Positions 10,801 through 21,199 of a DNA stretch of 64,000 bases are shown piece by piece (position 1 is the stretch's first letter; every line of letters starts with the position of its first letter). The position numbers and the translations under genes were made by a program. Source of the DNA: Pyronema omphalodes. Its lineage: Eukaryota > Ascomycota > Pezizomycetes > Pezizales > Pyronemataceae. The notes under the pieces are model-generated. The model saw only the letters and a program-made list of their open reading frames with translations, searched no databases and had not been told where the DNA came from. The stretch is taken from positions 930,001-994,000 of the forward strand of contig JAJJXM010000004.1 in assembly GCA_024516155.1 (NCBI GenBank), given 5' to 3'.

Positions 10801-12306
10801 TTAAACCACCGCCTCAACCGCCGCCACAGCCAACGCCTCAAAATCCCCCACACTCAAATTATCATAAGGAAACACCAACAACGCCGCTTTATGTCTCAAC
10901 AGCAACCCAGCTGCTCCACATATCATCTGTAACCAAAATAACTCCCTCGTTAACCGGCCTTCGTTTTTTGGGCCTCCTCGGACTAGCCACAGGTTTATGA
11001 GAGTCATGTTGTTGAACTCTTCGATCACCCCGGTTTCTTCATTTCTCCACAGTTGCACAAGTCCCACTTTTTCTAGGATGGTAAGAGCTAGGGAGATGGG
11101 TGCACGGGGTGGTTTGGAGAAGGCGGCACGGCTGGGTTCCATGCGGTTCGTTTTGGCGTTGAAGTGCGGAAGCCTATGTCTAGGGCAGGGAACTATATGG
11201 AAGATCTGAGGCGCAGAGTAGAGGAAATTAAAGATCTGCGGGATGAATAAAAGAAGCAGTGTTTTTGAAAAGTGGCCCAAGATACCAACGACGGCAAAGG
11301 TCATACCGGCGAAGTAGCAGTAGGTATCGCCGACAAAGACTTTACTGGGGTATTTATTATGGCACCATAGAGCGACTGAAACTCCTAGGAAGGGGAGGAG
11401 GAAGTAGAGGGAAAAGAGGTGGGATGCTGCTGCTGGGTGGTTGGGGACGGAGATGTAGAGGAGGTCGTTGATTACGATGAATATGGCTATGGCGATGGAC
11501 TGTTCGACTTCTAGACCGTTAATTCCGGCGTAGATGTTGATGGAGTTTGGACAGAAGATTGAAATGGCTGCCATGTAGAGGTAGTAGACGTAGCTTAGGT
11601 CTAGTAATTCGCCAAAGTATGGTTGGAGGGGTAAAGGCACTACAATGTTGGTGATTCCAAAGTCGATGTAGTACATTATTAGGAGGGGAATGGAAGAGAT
11701 CGCCGGTAGTAAGACTTTGTGGCGCCATCGGATGTCGAATAGGTCGTCGGCAATTCCGAGAATTGCCATGGATTGAAGGGACAGAAGAGCCGAAAGATAT
11801 TCGCCCAACTTGTTATGAGGGAAACGAGGAAGGATTCGGCCAGTTTCTACCATTTCTATGGTGATGTCGCGGTTTCCGCCGCCGTTGGTGGATAGGACAA
11901 AGTATTCGTAGAAAGGGAAGGGTATGAAAACAATCATCACCATTAGGTAGACGACGGCGCAGACAGCTCCCATTGTTTCAGGCCTATATTCCAGAGTCCT
12001 CATGTTAGCAATTCCATAATTGATAATGCATTGCGGAATAAATCAACGTTTTTTTGGAGATTCTTACAGCTCTGGGCGGTTAGGTTTCGACCTATCATTA
12101 CCCTTCAAACCCACCCTCTTGAACTCCTCCCCAACCCAACATATCAACGTATAAGTCGCCGCGAATGCTATTCCGGAGAAGCCTATCGATGCTATCAGGG
12201 GTTCTCCCTCGCCCGCAAACACGGTCCACAGTAATCCACAGCATGCCCCAACAAGTGAGAAAAGAAAGAAATACCAGCCGGTCGTTATTGGGATGTTGCC
12301 GGCCAT
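10801..12306 (-). CDS. ALG7: UDP-GlcNAc:dolichyl-phosphate GlcNAc-1-phosphotransferase
   Basis: Exons on the minus strand 12306-12068 and 11983-10801 (84-bp intron, phase 2, branch site GCTAAC 18 nt before TATAG) give 473 residues. The enzyme starts N-glycosylation by making GlcNAc-PP-dolichol in the ER membrane and is the tunicamycin target. Seen: about ten hydrophobic segments; PETMGAVCAVVYL right after the splice; GIADDLFDIRWRHK, the first Asp-rich catalytic loop; NSINIYAGINGLE; VFVGDTYCYFAGM; and a His-rich cytosolic loop with CPRHRLP and FNAKTN. The start at 12306 is followed by a hydrophobic anchor. It diverges from gamma-tubulin across 586 bp. No defects are seen. Confidence 0.93.
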
Positions 12307-12892
12307 GGTTGGTGGTGTTGAGGGGTTATGAAAGTGGAAAACTTTGGTTGCATGAGCTTCCCGTGCTTAAGCTATTAAGTTACAGTCCGGGATGACGCGT
12401 TGTTTCAACCGTGGCTTTTAGTTGAGCCGCAAAGCTATCGGATACACCGGCGCGTGGGAAACACGTGGTAAATATGCGCTGCTCATAGATGGAATTGTGA
12501 TTGAGACGAAGGAAGCCCAGAAAAATCTATTTCGATCTGAGAAGACGCGTATTCCTGTTACATATGACGTGAATAATGTCTCGAGTCTGTGCGCAGTGCG
12601 CATGTTTTTGAAACATCAACTCTCACTACGAGCCAAATTGAACAGCTGATTAATTTGGTTGCTCGACAAGCAACAGTATTGGGTACAACATTAGCAACTC
12701 TATAATCGTGTTTGTCAAGCAACTCATCAGTTTCTTCTCACGAGGGGTTACACTTGTCGTGAAATTAGAGTTGACACGCATTCGCCGGCATTAATAAATC
12801 TTGGCGTCTCAACGTCAGTTCCTAACGCGCTTTGCAACGCGTCGCTACCTCACGTCGTCATCTCGCAACCCGCTACGCAAGTGCCATCCACG
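12307..12892. promoter_or_regulatory. Divergent promoter region, ALG7 / gamma-tubulin
   Basis: 586 bp shared between two divergent start codons. No coding region supported; a 75-codon plus frame at 12422-12649 has no recognisable content. The last 120 bp are rich in CGTCA/ACGT-like words. I cannot assign factors. Confidence 0.4.
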
Positions 12893-14511
12893 ATGCCCCG
12901 CGAAATCATTACCATTCAAGCTGGACAGTGCGGTAATGCTGTAGGTTCAGCATTCTGGCAAACATTATGTCCGTCCCCTCCCTCTTGTCCTGTATTAACG
13001 CGCCAATTGACCCCACCTCGCCAACAGGTCAGGAACACGCCATTTCCCCCGACGGTAACCTCGAGACCACCGAAGAAGGATCAGATAGAAAAGATGTGTT
13101 CTTTTACCAATCCGACGACACTCGTTATATCCCTCGTGCGATCTTGCTCGATTTAGAACACCGCGTCATCCACGGTATTCAAAACGGTCCTTACAAAAAC
13201 ATTTACAACCCCGAGAATTTCCACGTTCCGCAACATGGATCTGGAGCAGGAAATAACTGGGCCGCTGGTTACAATATGGGAGAAAGCGTATGCGAGGAGG
13301 TTATGGAAATGATTGAGCGTGAGGCCGACGGATCGGATTCGTTGGAAGGGTTCATGCTACTACACTCCATCGCTGGAGGTACCGGATCAGGATTAGGATC
13401 TTTCTTGCTGGAACGCCTAAACGACCGCTTTCCTAAGAAGCTTATTCAAACCTATTCAGTTTTTCCCGATACCCAAAGTGTTGGAGACGTCGTCGTGCAA
13501 CCTTACAACTCTATACTCGCAATGAAGCGTCTATCCCAAAACGCCGACTCGGTAGTAGTTCTCGACAACGGAGCGCTTACCAGAATTGCCGCAGACAGAC
13601 TCCACATTCAATCCCCCTCTTTTGCACAAACCAATCAACTTGTTTCTACTGTCATGTCGGCTTCTACTACAACTTTAAGATATCCTGGATACATGCACAA
13701 TGACTTGGCAGGCATTATCGCCTCTTTGATCCCTACGCCAAGATGCCACTTCCTGATGACTTCTTATACCCCCTTCACTGGAGACTCTGTAGAATCGGGA
13801 AAGACGGTCAGAAAAACTACTGTTTTAGATGTTATGAGACGACTCTTGCAGCCTAAGAATCGTATGGTCCTCACAAATACCACAAAGAGTAGTTGTTATA
13901 TTTCTATCTTGAATATTATCCAAGGAGAAGCGGATCCTACTGAGGTTAGTATTCCCCGGTTTTTATTGGCTAAATGAAATTTTTGGTTTACTAATACAAC
14001 GATATTTAGGTTCATAAATCACTCCTCAGAATCCGTGAAAGACGCCTCGCAACCTTTATCCCATGGGGTCCCGCCAGTATACAAGTCGCTCTTACCAAAA
14101 AATCCCCTCATATCCCCATGAGCAACCGTGTCTCCGGTTTGATGTTAGCAAACCACACCAGCATAGCTACTGTAAGCTTTCCCTCTCTTTGGCGAAATGA
14201 CAAGCAAAAGACTGTCAACGATTCCCTGATAGCTTACTAATATCCATCCACAGTTATTCAAACGCATTCTAGCACAATACGACCGACTTCGTAAGCGAAA
14301 CGCATTCTTGGAACAGTACAAACGAGAACCGATGTTTCAGAATGATTTATCGGAATTCGATGATGCACGTTCAGAAATTGCGGATTTGATTGCGGAATAT
14401 GAAGCCGCCGAGAGTGCGAATTATCTTGATGGACCGGTGGCTGGTGCTGATAGAGGTGGTAATGGGGAGAGGGATATGAGGGAGAGGGAGAGAGGGCTTG
14501 GGGATGAGTAA
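12893..14511 (+). CDS. TUB4: Gamma-tubulin
   Basis: Exons 12893-12968, 13028-13944, 14010-14171 and 14254-14511 (introns 59, 65 and 82 bp, the last two with TACTAAT-type branch sites) give 470 residues. Gamma-tubulin nucleates microtubules in the ring complex at spindle pole bodies. Seen: [15 protein letters not shown] start, [24 protein letters not shown], the tubulin GTP-binding signature GGTGSGLGS near residue 140, [13 protein letters not shown], and the gamma-specific [21 protein letters not shown]. The C-terminus is acidic, then Gly/Arg-rich, a little longer than usual. The first intron begins GTCCGT, a weak donor, but the joined codon gives the expected LCQEH. The Aspergillus name for this gene is mipA. 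Confidence 0.95.
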
Positions 14512-15221
14512 GGGCTGACTAAAGGGGGTGCAGAGGGAGGCGGAGAGGGGGGGGGGGGGGGATGATGATGATGAATAGGAGAGGGATTGTATTTTACGAC
14601 TGGGATATCTTGTTACCGTTCTTCTGTTGGTTTTCGAATTTTTTTTGTTATGCGATATGCGATATGCGAGTTTGGGTTGCGGGTTTCTTGTTTCTTGTTT
14701 CTTTTTGTTTTTGCTTGGTTATTTACCTTACCTACTGTATTGGTTCTTTTTTTTTAGGTTGGAAGAAAGCTGTGGATGATGGATGATGGCATACCCTCAA
14801 GGATGATGGCGTTGGTAGAATGAAAATGTCGTCTACATATGACTTGTTTTTTTTTTCCGTCGCTTTTCGTGTGGATAATCTTCTGAAAATGAATTGAAAT
14901 ACCGATGTGAATGGTTGACTATTACACTTGCGGTGGTCGTAGCGGGTTAGCAGGTGTTTAAAACTGTTAGAGCTGGGTGAAACACAGGAATTCTTTTTAT
15001 CACAAGGGCTATGAATCATACACCTATCACTCAGTATAGCACGGCACGACATGAACGGTGGGTTTTTATAATCACGGGATTCAACTTTTGCTTCCTCTGT
15101 CATTTATCTGCATCTTGTTTATTTATTTACCTGAAGTAAATATATCCCTTGTTCATAGGCTGCTTGTTGAAGAGTTATTATCATTGCATAAATCACCAGA
15201 CTGATGTTCTATTGCACCGTA
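14512..15221. other. intergenic, 3' side of gamma-tubulin
   Basis: Contains a G run followed by GATGATGATGATG near 14550-14575 and T-rich stretches. No gene recognised. Confidence 0.4.
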
Positions 15222-15592
15222 CAGACCTCCCAGTCGTATAAACCAGTTTGAAATGACGGCCAAAACGGACAGTACGGACTGTTTGAACATGAGAACTGTA
15301 CGGCGACCCAGCTCAGTTTACTGTCAGTAGTATAAACTGGTTAAACTGCGAAAACCAGATAACTGAATGCAAGGTTTGGCAAACCAGGTGAACTGTTAGA
15401 AACTGATGTCCGGAGGAACTGGTTTATGGAGGGGCAATAAATATTATTCAGTGCATACATAACAAAATTCTATCCTAATTGGGCCCCCAGAAATCACAAC
15501 TGACGCTTATGATTGAAGCTCTTGAGCCCATCAACGACCTCCGGAGTACTTATTTGCCTGCATTCAATGGCGGTCCGATATAACGATCCGCT
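15222..15592. mobile_element. hAT-type transposon fragment (copy A), right end lost
   Basis: Starts with the terminal sequence CAGACCTCCCAGTCGTATAA shared with the elements at 19355 and 36879, followed by many AACCAGTTT / AACTGG words of the subterminal region. It then aligns closely with 36900-37250, including the start of the transposase remnant (TTGAAGCTCTTGAGCCCATC). Similarity stops near 15592, four bases before the stop codon of the neighbouring gene, so the right half is missing. Confidence 0.65.
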
Positions 15593-15596
15593 CATA

Positions 15597-16070
15597 TTAC
15601 TCTTCATCGAACTTCGGTTCTTGATGCATACCACAACAAGGAGTTTCCTTACTCTCAGGTCTATCCGCATCCATTATAGCACGTACAGCCCTCCGAGTCA
15701 AATCATCCAAGCTGTCCTCTGCGTCATCGAGCGTAATACTTGAACTAGCAATCCGACCAACCGGTGGAATCCAATGTGCGTATTTCTTGATGACTTCTGT
15801 ATACTGACTATGGTCGTCTTCGGAATTCTCATCTTCCCGATTTGTAAATTCAAACAGAAACCGATGAAACTCTTCCTCTGTAGCGATCTCTGGCAGGTTA
15901 TCTTCTTCGTTGTTGTTCTGATAATAGTACAAACCGGTAGCCCTGGATGGGACGTTGAAATCTTCATCTGTATAATAAACCACATTCTCTCCTGGAATTG
16001 GGCCGATTGGTATGAAGCGGTCGTCGGGGGTCCATAACAGTAGCTGGGTGTTTTGAGGGCGGGAATTCAT
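15597..16070 (-). CDS. Unknown acidic protein, paralogue 1 (tail truncated)
   Basis: 157 residues, single exon, ATG at 16070 read leftwards. I do not recognise the family. It is a clear paralogue of 20367-20984: both begin MNS-Pro-Gln and share YYTDEDF, SRxTGxYYxQNxNE, LPEIATEExFHRFLF, SQYxExIKKYAHWIPPVG, SSSITxDDAExSLD and CCGMHQEPK. The conserved part spans nearly the whole protein, and differences are mostly single substitutions without frame breaks, which argues for coding function. The protein is soluble and acidic with no signal or membrane segment. Unlike paralogue 2 it stops just after EPKFDEE, where a hAT fragment begins, so the acidic tail has been removed. The 5' flanks of the two genes are also related. 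Confidence 0.65.
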   Translation of the reverse strand: MNSRPQNTQLLLWTPDDRFIPIGPIPGENVVYYTDEDFNVPSRATGLYYYQNNNEEDNLPEIATEEEFHRFLFEFTNREDENSEDDHSQYTEVIKKYAHWIPPVGRIASSSITLDDAEDSLDDLTRRAVRAIMDADRPESKETPCCGMHQEPKFDEE

Positions 16071-17249
16071 TGTTGTAGAGTACTGTCAGTTGAATCTGCT
16101 TGAGGATGAAAACCGGGGTTTGGAGAAAAGCGGTGTTGCAAATGTGGAGGTGAAGCAAAGGCGGTGGTAAAGCAGAAGCGAAGGTGAAATAAAAGTAGAG
16201 GTGTAAGAAATGTATGGTTTCGACCATTTAGTAGATGTAGTGTCTTGAAAAACACAAGATATAGTTTTCATGATGCGTCAAGTGATGACCGATGAGCATG
16301 ATGTCCCACCGAAGGGAACTAGACATGTATCTGTATGAAATCATATGTTGTCTCTGAACCCAAACTACACTAAATCGGGAATATAATATGCCTCTTTTAG
16401 TATAATACGCTTGAAAGCTGCACTACTGATACCTCCAATTATACCCTCTGCCACCAAAATCGGTAAACTTTGATCGTTTATAGTCCACTACCACGCCTTC
16501 AAATTGAATCTTGGAACCACCGAACTGTTCTCTACGCTCTATTCTATAACTCTTGGGTATTAAAGTCTAGTCTTTTTGCCACAAGGTGTTGAAAAGTTCG
16601 GCGTTGGCGGTTGTTGCGAGCGTTGAACCCCCGTCACGCTACTCTACCATGCAAGTGACCAGCACCATATATATGTAGATTTATTGTAACAAGATATTTT
16701 AAGTCAGCACTGTATTCAAAACCACCAAAGCGCCTAGCTTCTAGTCGTACGTGTATTCATTTACATTTACTTTTACGTTTTAATCACTGAACCGTTTGAG
16801 GCCTTTAAGACCCATGCGGATAAAAGAAAACCGTTCACCCCGACCTCGTGGCATAGACCACCTAATGAGGCAACACTCTCGACGATACCTGCAGGTTTAG
16901 ATAGCGGGAGGTAATATGGGTACCGAATGGCTTAATATGTTTCTCGTACCAATAGTGCTCTACTTCATTACGGAGATAAGAGAGCTACCAAAAAACGTTG
17001 CTCTCCAGCTGTTCAGATAAACCCGAAATTTTCAGATGAAACCCTTCAGTAGTTGCTCGTGAGGATGGACATCGGAATCAGATACATGAACAGCTTCGAT
17101 ACTGTGTAGCTTCTTGGGCAGTGATATGATAGTGCCAAGATCTTCCATCTCCCCATAACAGCTAATACTCCGCTGGCATGTCGATAAAACTTCGAGTGCT
17201 GGAACAAGTTGACCATTATGACATATTGCATAGGGTATTGCTACTTGCA

Positions 17250-17366
17250 GCTACGGTCATAGAATCATGAATACAACGCATCCCGTCCGCTCTGCGCTAT
17301 TTAAGCATGATATCGTCCGGCTAGTACTGTCGTGGGTGACCAGACGGGAATCCCGGATACTGTAGT
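17250..17366 (+). rRNA. 5S ribosomal RNA gene (copy A)
   Basis: CTACGGT at the 5' end pairs with ACTGTAG at the 3' end. The internal control region is intact, and a TTTTT terminator follows at 17366-17370. The body is identical to the copies at 6122 and 23749 although the flanks have drifted apart, which supports a working gene. Confidence 0.87.
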
Positions 17367-17601
17367 TTTTACCGTCTTATCATTTTGACCCTGCTTCTTC
17401 CTACTCGTCGGATTGTTTTTTGTTTGAAGAACAGTAGAAGAGTATACATGTTACTGTCTCTTGATCATACAGTACTGCATTTCCTATATAGTTCCAAGCT
17501 AGTCTGTAGTGTTTTCCTTGATGAACGGCTGCGAGTCCGTAAAGATCACTCGAAATTTGTAAGCGCGGAAAGTACCCAAAAGAATTTTACACGTTTTTTG
17601 T

Positions 17602-17964
17602 CTATCTGATTTCGATATTCACTGGGCTTCTTGTCACCTGGATGATGCTAGATTCATAATCTCTTAATAACCGTTGCAATGTTCCGACTTTGATTAGCAG
17701 ATTTGCAAATTCCCAAGCCCAAGACTGACAGGCTACACGACGTCTAGAGTTTTGGCAAAAAAGAAACCTCTCCCTCATGCCCCCCGCAGGTAGCATGGCG
17801 ATGAGGGTTTCTTCTTCGCAAATAATAGTTAATGTCCTTGTCCCCAGGCTACCACCGCATAGCTCAGACGGCTTAACTTCCCCTTTTTTTGTATTTTCGC
17901 AATAATCATAATATATCGTCGGATAGTCGTAAGTTGCTATGTTAAATCGATAGCGGTAATCCAA
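17602..17964 (-). other. Open reading frame of unknown status
   Basis: 120 codons on the minus strand. The middle (IICEEETLIAMLPAGGMRERF, then RRVACQSWAWEFANLLIKVG) looks protein-like, but I see no known domain. A second minus-strand open fragment, with DGFPVHFILEAVLLEMAMDL and a basic end, lies at 18036-18200 in the same direction. They may be remains of one decayed gene or mobile element. Confidence 0.25.
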
Positions 17965-18035
17965 TAGTCGTAATCTAATAGTGGTAAATCGAATAGTTCG
18001 TATTTTTGGCGTCGGAGCCTAATAGTTATGGATAA

Positions 18036-18200
18036 TCATTTCCCAGAGGCACTCCGTTCAGCTCCCTTCTTCTTGGGTGGCCTTACCGTCGAATCCAGGA
18101 GGTACTGGAATTCCTCGCACTTCTTCCTGAGGTCCATTGCCATTTCTAACAGAACAGCCTCAAGGATAAAATGCACTGGAAATCCATCCAGCTCCAGCAT
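18036..18200 (-). other. Open protein-like fragment of unknown origin
   Basis: About 54 codons on the minus strand ending at TGA 18038-18036. It reads DGFPVHFILEAVLLEMAMDL, then RKKCEEFQYLLDSTVRPPKK. It has a helix-like pattern and a basic tail but no start or domain that I can name. Confidence 0.2.
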
Positions 18201-18737
18201 TAGGCCATAGGTAAAAAAAAAAAAAATAATACCAGAGCCATCGTTAGCTCAACGGATACTGTCTGAAGTGACGAAACTCAGATATCATACCATAAACCCT
18301 AGCATTAATCTAACGGCGAATAAATTTCCCGTAACCGGACCCGAGATCATAAACCCCACCTTTGCGCGCAGCGTCACTACACATAACAAAATATCAAGAC
18401 AAAAAAATACATGAACGAGCGCCGAGCTGTACATACTTGTACTACAAAGTTCGAACTCCATTCTTCTGTTGAAATTTTCATAAGCTACGATGAAGAGTTT
18501 TGTGGAAGAAAAGAAACTAATGAGACCTTACAAACCCATCCACCCAGCTCTTACTTCGTAAATATGAGTTTTGGTTCTCTGGGAAAGTTGCAATTGGAAG
18601 GTCTTGAGGGTTCTGGTGAAGTTTTACCCCCATGCCCTACCGACGGTCCATCACTATAATAGTTACCGGTATATTATCTAAGTTTATGATTTAGATTACT
18701 ACATATATTGATTTTATTATAAGCACTTTGTTATTCA

Positions 18738-19047
18738 GACAACTAGGCTTGACTGATTGATTGATTATTCGTAAACGTTCCCAACATAACGTTACGACGT
18801 GCCCACACTATCTATATACACATTTTGAGTACAGGCTGTTACCTCCGTTTCCCACTGGGATATGCCCCAGAGCATACATCATTTCTGGAGATGCAGCGCT
18901 TCAAACTTTATCGGACCAGTGTTCTTGCTTATCTTAGTGTCCAAGTGCCCTGCACGCTCGGAGGCTACCTCGCCGGGTCGTTTCTCCCTGTCCCCCTCCC
19001 TTACCCATCCATTTTTTTCGTCTGTATCTCCCGAATTGGACAACTAG
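18738..19047 (-). mobile_element. 5'-truncated LINE copy (3' UTR only), about 290 bp
   Basis: On the minus strand it ends with AATCAATCAATCAGTC, the TTGATTGATT-type tail also seen at 38614. It carries the family's 3' block (GTTCCCAAC, then CGTTACGACGTG here; GGTTATGACGT elsewhere) and the CCCAGAGCAT block. GACAACTAG at 18738-18746 and 19039-19047 is a likely 9-bp target-site duplication. Open frames inside are not coding. Confidence 0.6.
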
Positions 19048-19110
19048 ATTTGGAAATGGTGATATAAGGCTCCTCTGTATATATTTTTCTTAATTCGAGA
19101 CAATAACGGG

Positions 19111-19188
19111 ATATCGTTTGACTGGTCCTGCATGGGCCTTTTAGGCCTCGGTCAGCGTATGATTGAATAATAATAATATCGTTTGACT
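19111..19188 (+). mobile_element. 52-bp LINE 3'-end scar with 13-bp target-site duplication
   Basis: ATATCGTTTGACT occurs at 19111-19123 and 19176-19188. The insert between them (CATGGGCCTTTTAGGCCTCG, then GCGTATGATTGAATAATA) matches the 3' end of the full LINE at 60860-60918 (CATAGGCCTTAAAGGCCTCG, then GTGTATGATT). It is a plus-oriented, very short insertion of that LINE family. Confidence 0.75.
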
Positions 19189-19354
19189 TTCACAAAGGGA
19201 TAGTTAATGCCTATGTTCTGGATCTCAATACAATGCGATTGTCATCTATTATCATTGCGTTTGGTAGAGCTGCATGTATTCATCAAGAGATAAGTGCTGG
19301 TCATCTCGTTGGACATGCAGGTGGGATATTGTGGTTTTAGAAATTAAGACTACT

Positions 19355-20195
19355 GCAGACCTCCCAGTCGTACAAACGAGTTCAAGAAGGCGACAAAAAC
19401 GAACTGTATGGACTGTACGGACTGATGAAATATTAGGACTTCACGACGACTTAAACGATTTTACTTCCAGCAGAATTACTTAGCTAAACTGCGAAAACTG
19501 GCTTGTCCAGCGGAACTGGTTTATGAAACAGGAATGAATACTACTCAGTATATATATACATTGAATAGGTCGCCAGTAATAATAGCGGACGCCGGTGGTT
19601 GGAGTTCTAGAGACAGAACTTATATGGCCTCTAATGTATCCCACTGCATCAAATGGCCATCCGACGTTAGAATGCGCTTGCGTTCAGAAAATAGCCGCTC
19701 AGGATCATCACTCATGATCATGGTGGGAATCGAGAGCACGCACATGGCCATTTTATAAAGGTTAAGATTGGCCTGCTGGATTTGAAACATACAACAATCT
19801 GGGTGAAAGTACATAGACCAGACCAGAAACTAGTGTGTGAAGGATGTTCAGGTACTGGCAGGCATGGCCATGGGTGGGTTCAGACATGGGCGGGGTTTAG
19901 ATGCGGGCTGATTTGAACAAGACTGTGTTGCGACTGGGTCAGATACACTTTTTATGCCATCGTGTACTGGTTCACATGGGGTAAAACTGGTTTGGGTTAT
20001 CCATCAGCAAACTGTCTACTGAGTCTGTTCACCCAGGGTATTGCAGTTACCCAGTTTCATGGACCCGCAAAGACTGAACCAGCTGTGCATCTGGGGCATC
20101 AAAACTGCAACAACCAACTGTGAACTGTGAACTGTCATTTCATTTTATCTGGTTTACGATTTTGCCCTGTAAACTAGCTATACGCTTGGGGGCCC
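19355..20195 (-). mobile_element. hAT-type element (copy B), non-autonomous, with transposase remnant
   Basis: The left end is CAGACCTCCCAGTCGTACAA and the right end is the decayed inverse (TATACGCTTGGGGGCCCG). The interior is full of AACTGG/CCAGTT words. On the minus strand 19620-19814 reads KMAMCVLSIPTM, DPERLFSERKRILTSDGHLM and DTLEAI, which is the C-terminal dimerisation domain (hATC) of hAT transposases. The rest of the transposase is missing. No clean 8-bp target duplication is visible. Confidence 0.65.
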
Positions 20196-20366
20196 GTAAG
20201 AAGGGACCAAGGGTCGGGGAATACATGTAGATAATTCGACGATTAAATTTTTGAAAAGTTTATCTACAGCGTGCAGAAATTCATTACAGCGCCAGCCTTG
20301 AAGATTATGAAAGATTGCGATGATTGCAATAGAAAGTGCCCAACATGATGACCCCCTTTGAACTCC

Positions 20367-20984
20367 TTACAAACTGCCACCAACATTTTGTAACTCCTCC
20401 TTCGCAGTATGTCCATCATGTTCTTCAACCATCGTAGTGTCGTTTTCATTGTCCGTCATTTCTTCCTCCTCTTCACTCTCTTCATCTTCCTCCCCTTCAC
20501 TCTCTTCACGTTCATCGTCATCCCACTTTGGTTCTTGATGCATCCCGCAACAAATCTCTCCCTTATGGATAGCCTTCGCCGCCACCAGTCTAGCCTCCAG
20601 AGCCATCTGATTCAAAGAATCCAAGCTTTCCTCTGCGTCATCGAACGTAATACTCGAACTAACGTTCTGACCAACTGGTGGAATCCAATGTGCGTATTTC
20701 TTGATGATTTCTCTATACTGGCTAGTGTCCTGTCTGAAATCCGAAGTCTCCCGTGAGGTAAGATCAAACAGAAATCGATGAAAATCTTCCTCTGTAGCGA
20801 TTTCTGGTAGATCATCATCTTCGTTGTCGTTCTGAAAATAATAGAAGCCGGTAGGCCTGGATGATGCAACGAAGTCTTCATCAGTATAATAAATCCAATT
20901 CCGTACCGGAATTGGATGAATGGGTAATGTACGTTGGTCGAGTGTTTGTGCCGATTGCCCGGAAGACTGAGGGTGGGAATTCAT
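20367..20984 (-). CDS. Unknown acidic protein, paralogue 2 (full-length form)
   Basis: 205 residues, single exon, ATG at 20984 read leftwards. It shares its core with the protein at 15597-16070 (YYTDEDF, LPEIATEEDFHRFLFDLT, IKKYAHWIPPVG, SSSITFDDAEESLDSL, CCGMHQEPK). After EPKW it continues with a strongly acidic Asp/Glu/Ser tail of about 50 residues ending in GGSL. There is no signal peptide or membrane segment, so a cytosolic or nuclear location is likely. The CCGMH pair might bind a metal, which is a guess. A hAT element lies 170 bp beyond the stop, and a Mutator-like insert lies 216 bp upstream of the start. I do not know the family; conservation between the copies is the main support that it is a gene. 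Confidence 0.68.
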   Translation of the reverse strand: MNSHPQSSGQSAQTLDQRTLPIHPIPVRNWIYYTDEDFVASSRPTGFYYFQNDNEDDDLPEIATEEDFHRFLFDLTSRETSDFRQDTSQYREIIKKYAHWIPPVGQNVSSSITFDDAEESLDSLNQMALEARLVAAKAIHKGEICCGMHQEPKWDDDEREESEGEEDEESEEEEEMTDNENDTTMVEEHDGHTAKEELQNVGGSL

Positions 20985-21199
20985 TGGTGTGGAGTATTGA
21001 CAGTTGAAATCTGTTGGAGGAGGAAAGACGGGGTTTGGAGAAAAGCGGTGTTGCCAGAATGAGGTAAAGCAAAGGTGGAGTGGAGGTGAAGAAAAGGCGG
21101 TGGTAAAGCAGAGGTGGAGGTAGGATAAAGGTGCATATGCAAGAAAGGTATGATGCCGACCATTTAGTAGAGGTAATGTCTTGGCAAGTATATAAGATA

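Larger units (their letters stand above)
15597..17450. repeat. Copy A of the 5S-bearing segment family
   Basis: Contains paralogue 1 on the minus strand, about 1.2 kb of related non-coding DNA (16071-17249), a 5S gene on plus and about 80 bp beyond it. 16260-16750 aligns with 21700-22200 (for example ATGATGCGTCAAGT, GATACCTCCAATTATA and TATATGTAGATTTATT), and 17170-17250 aligns with 23660-23748. Copy A is clearly diverged from copy B. Confidence 0.65.
17367..18737. other. Intergenic with unidentified open fragments
   Basis: The first 80 bp still follow the 5S-segment pattern (TTTTGACCC, then a G+T-rich GTTGTTTTTTG block). Two minus-strand open fragments follow, described separately. A 14-A run lies near 18211. 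No full gene recognised. Confidence 0.4.

Noticed and set aside
18235..18310. tRNA-like word GTTAGCTCAACGGAT resembling an A box
   Set aside because: No matching T arm (GGTTCGAATCC-like) at the right distance and no closing acceptor stem. At most a decayed tRNA-derived sequence.
18411..18659. 82-codon plus frame
   Set aside because: No domain, no start context, no paralogue in the window, within mobile-element-rich DNA.
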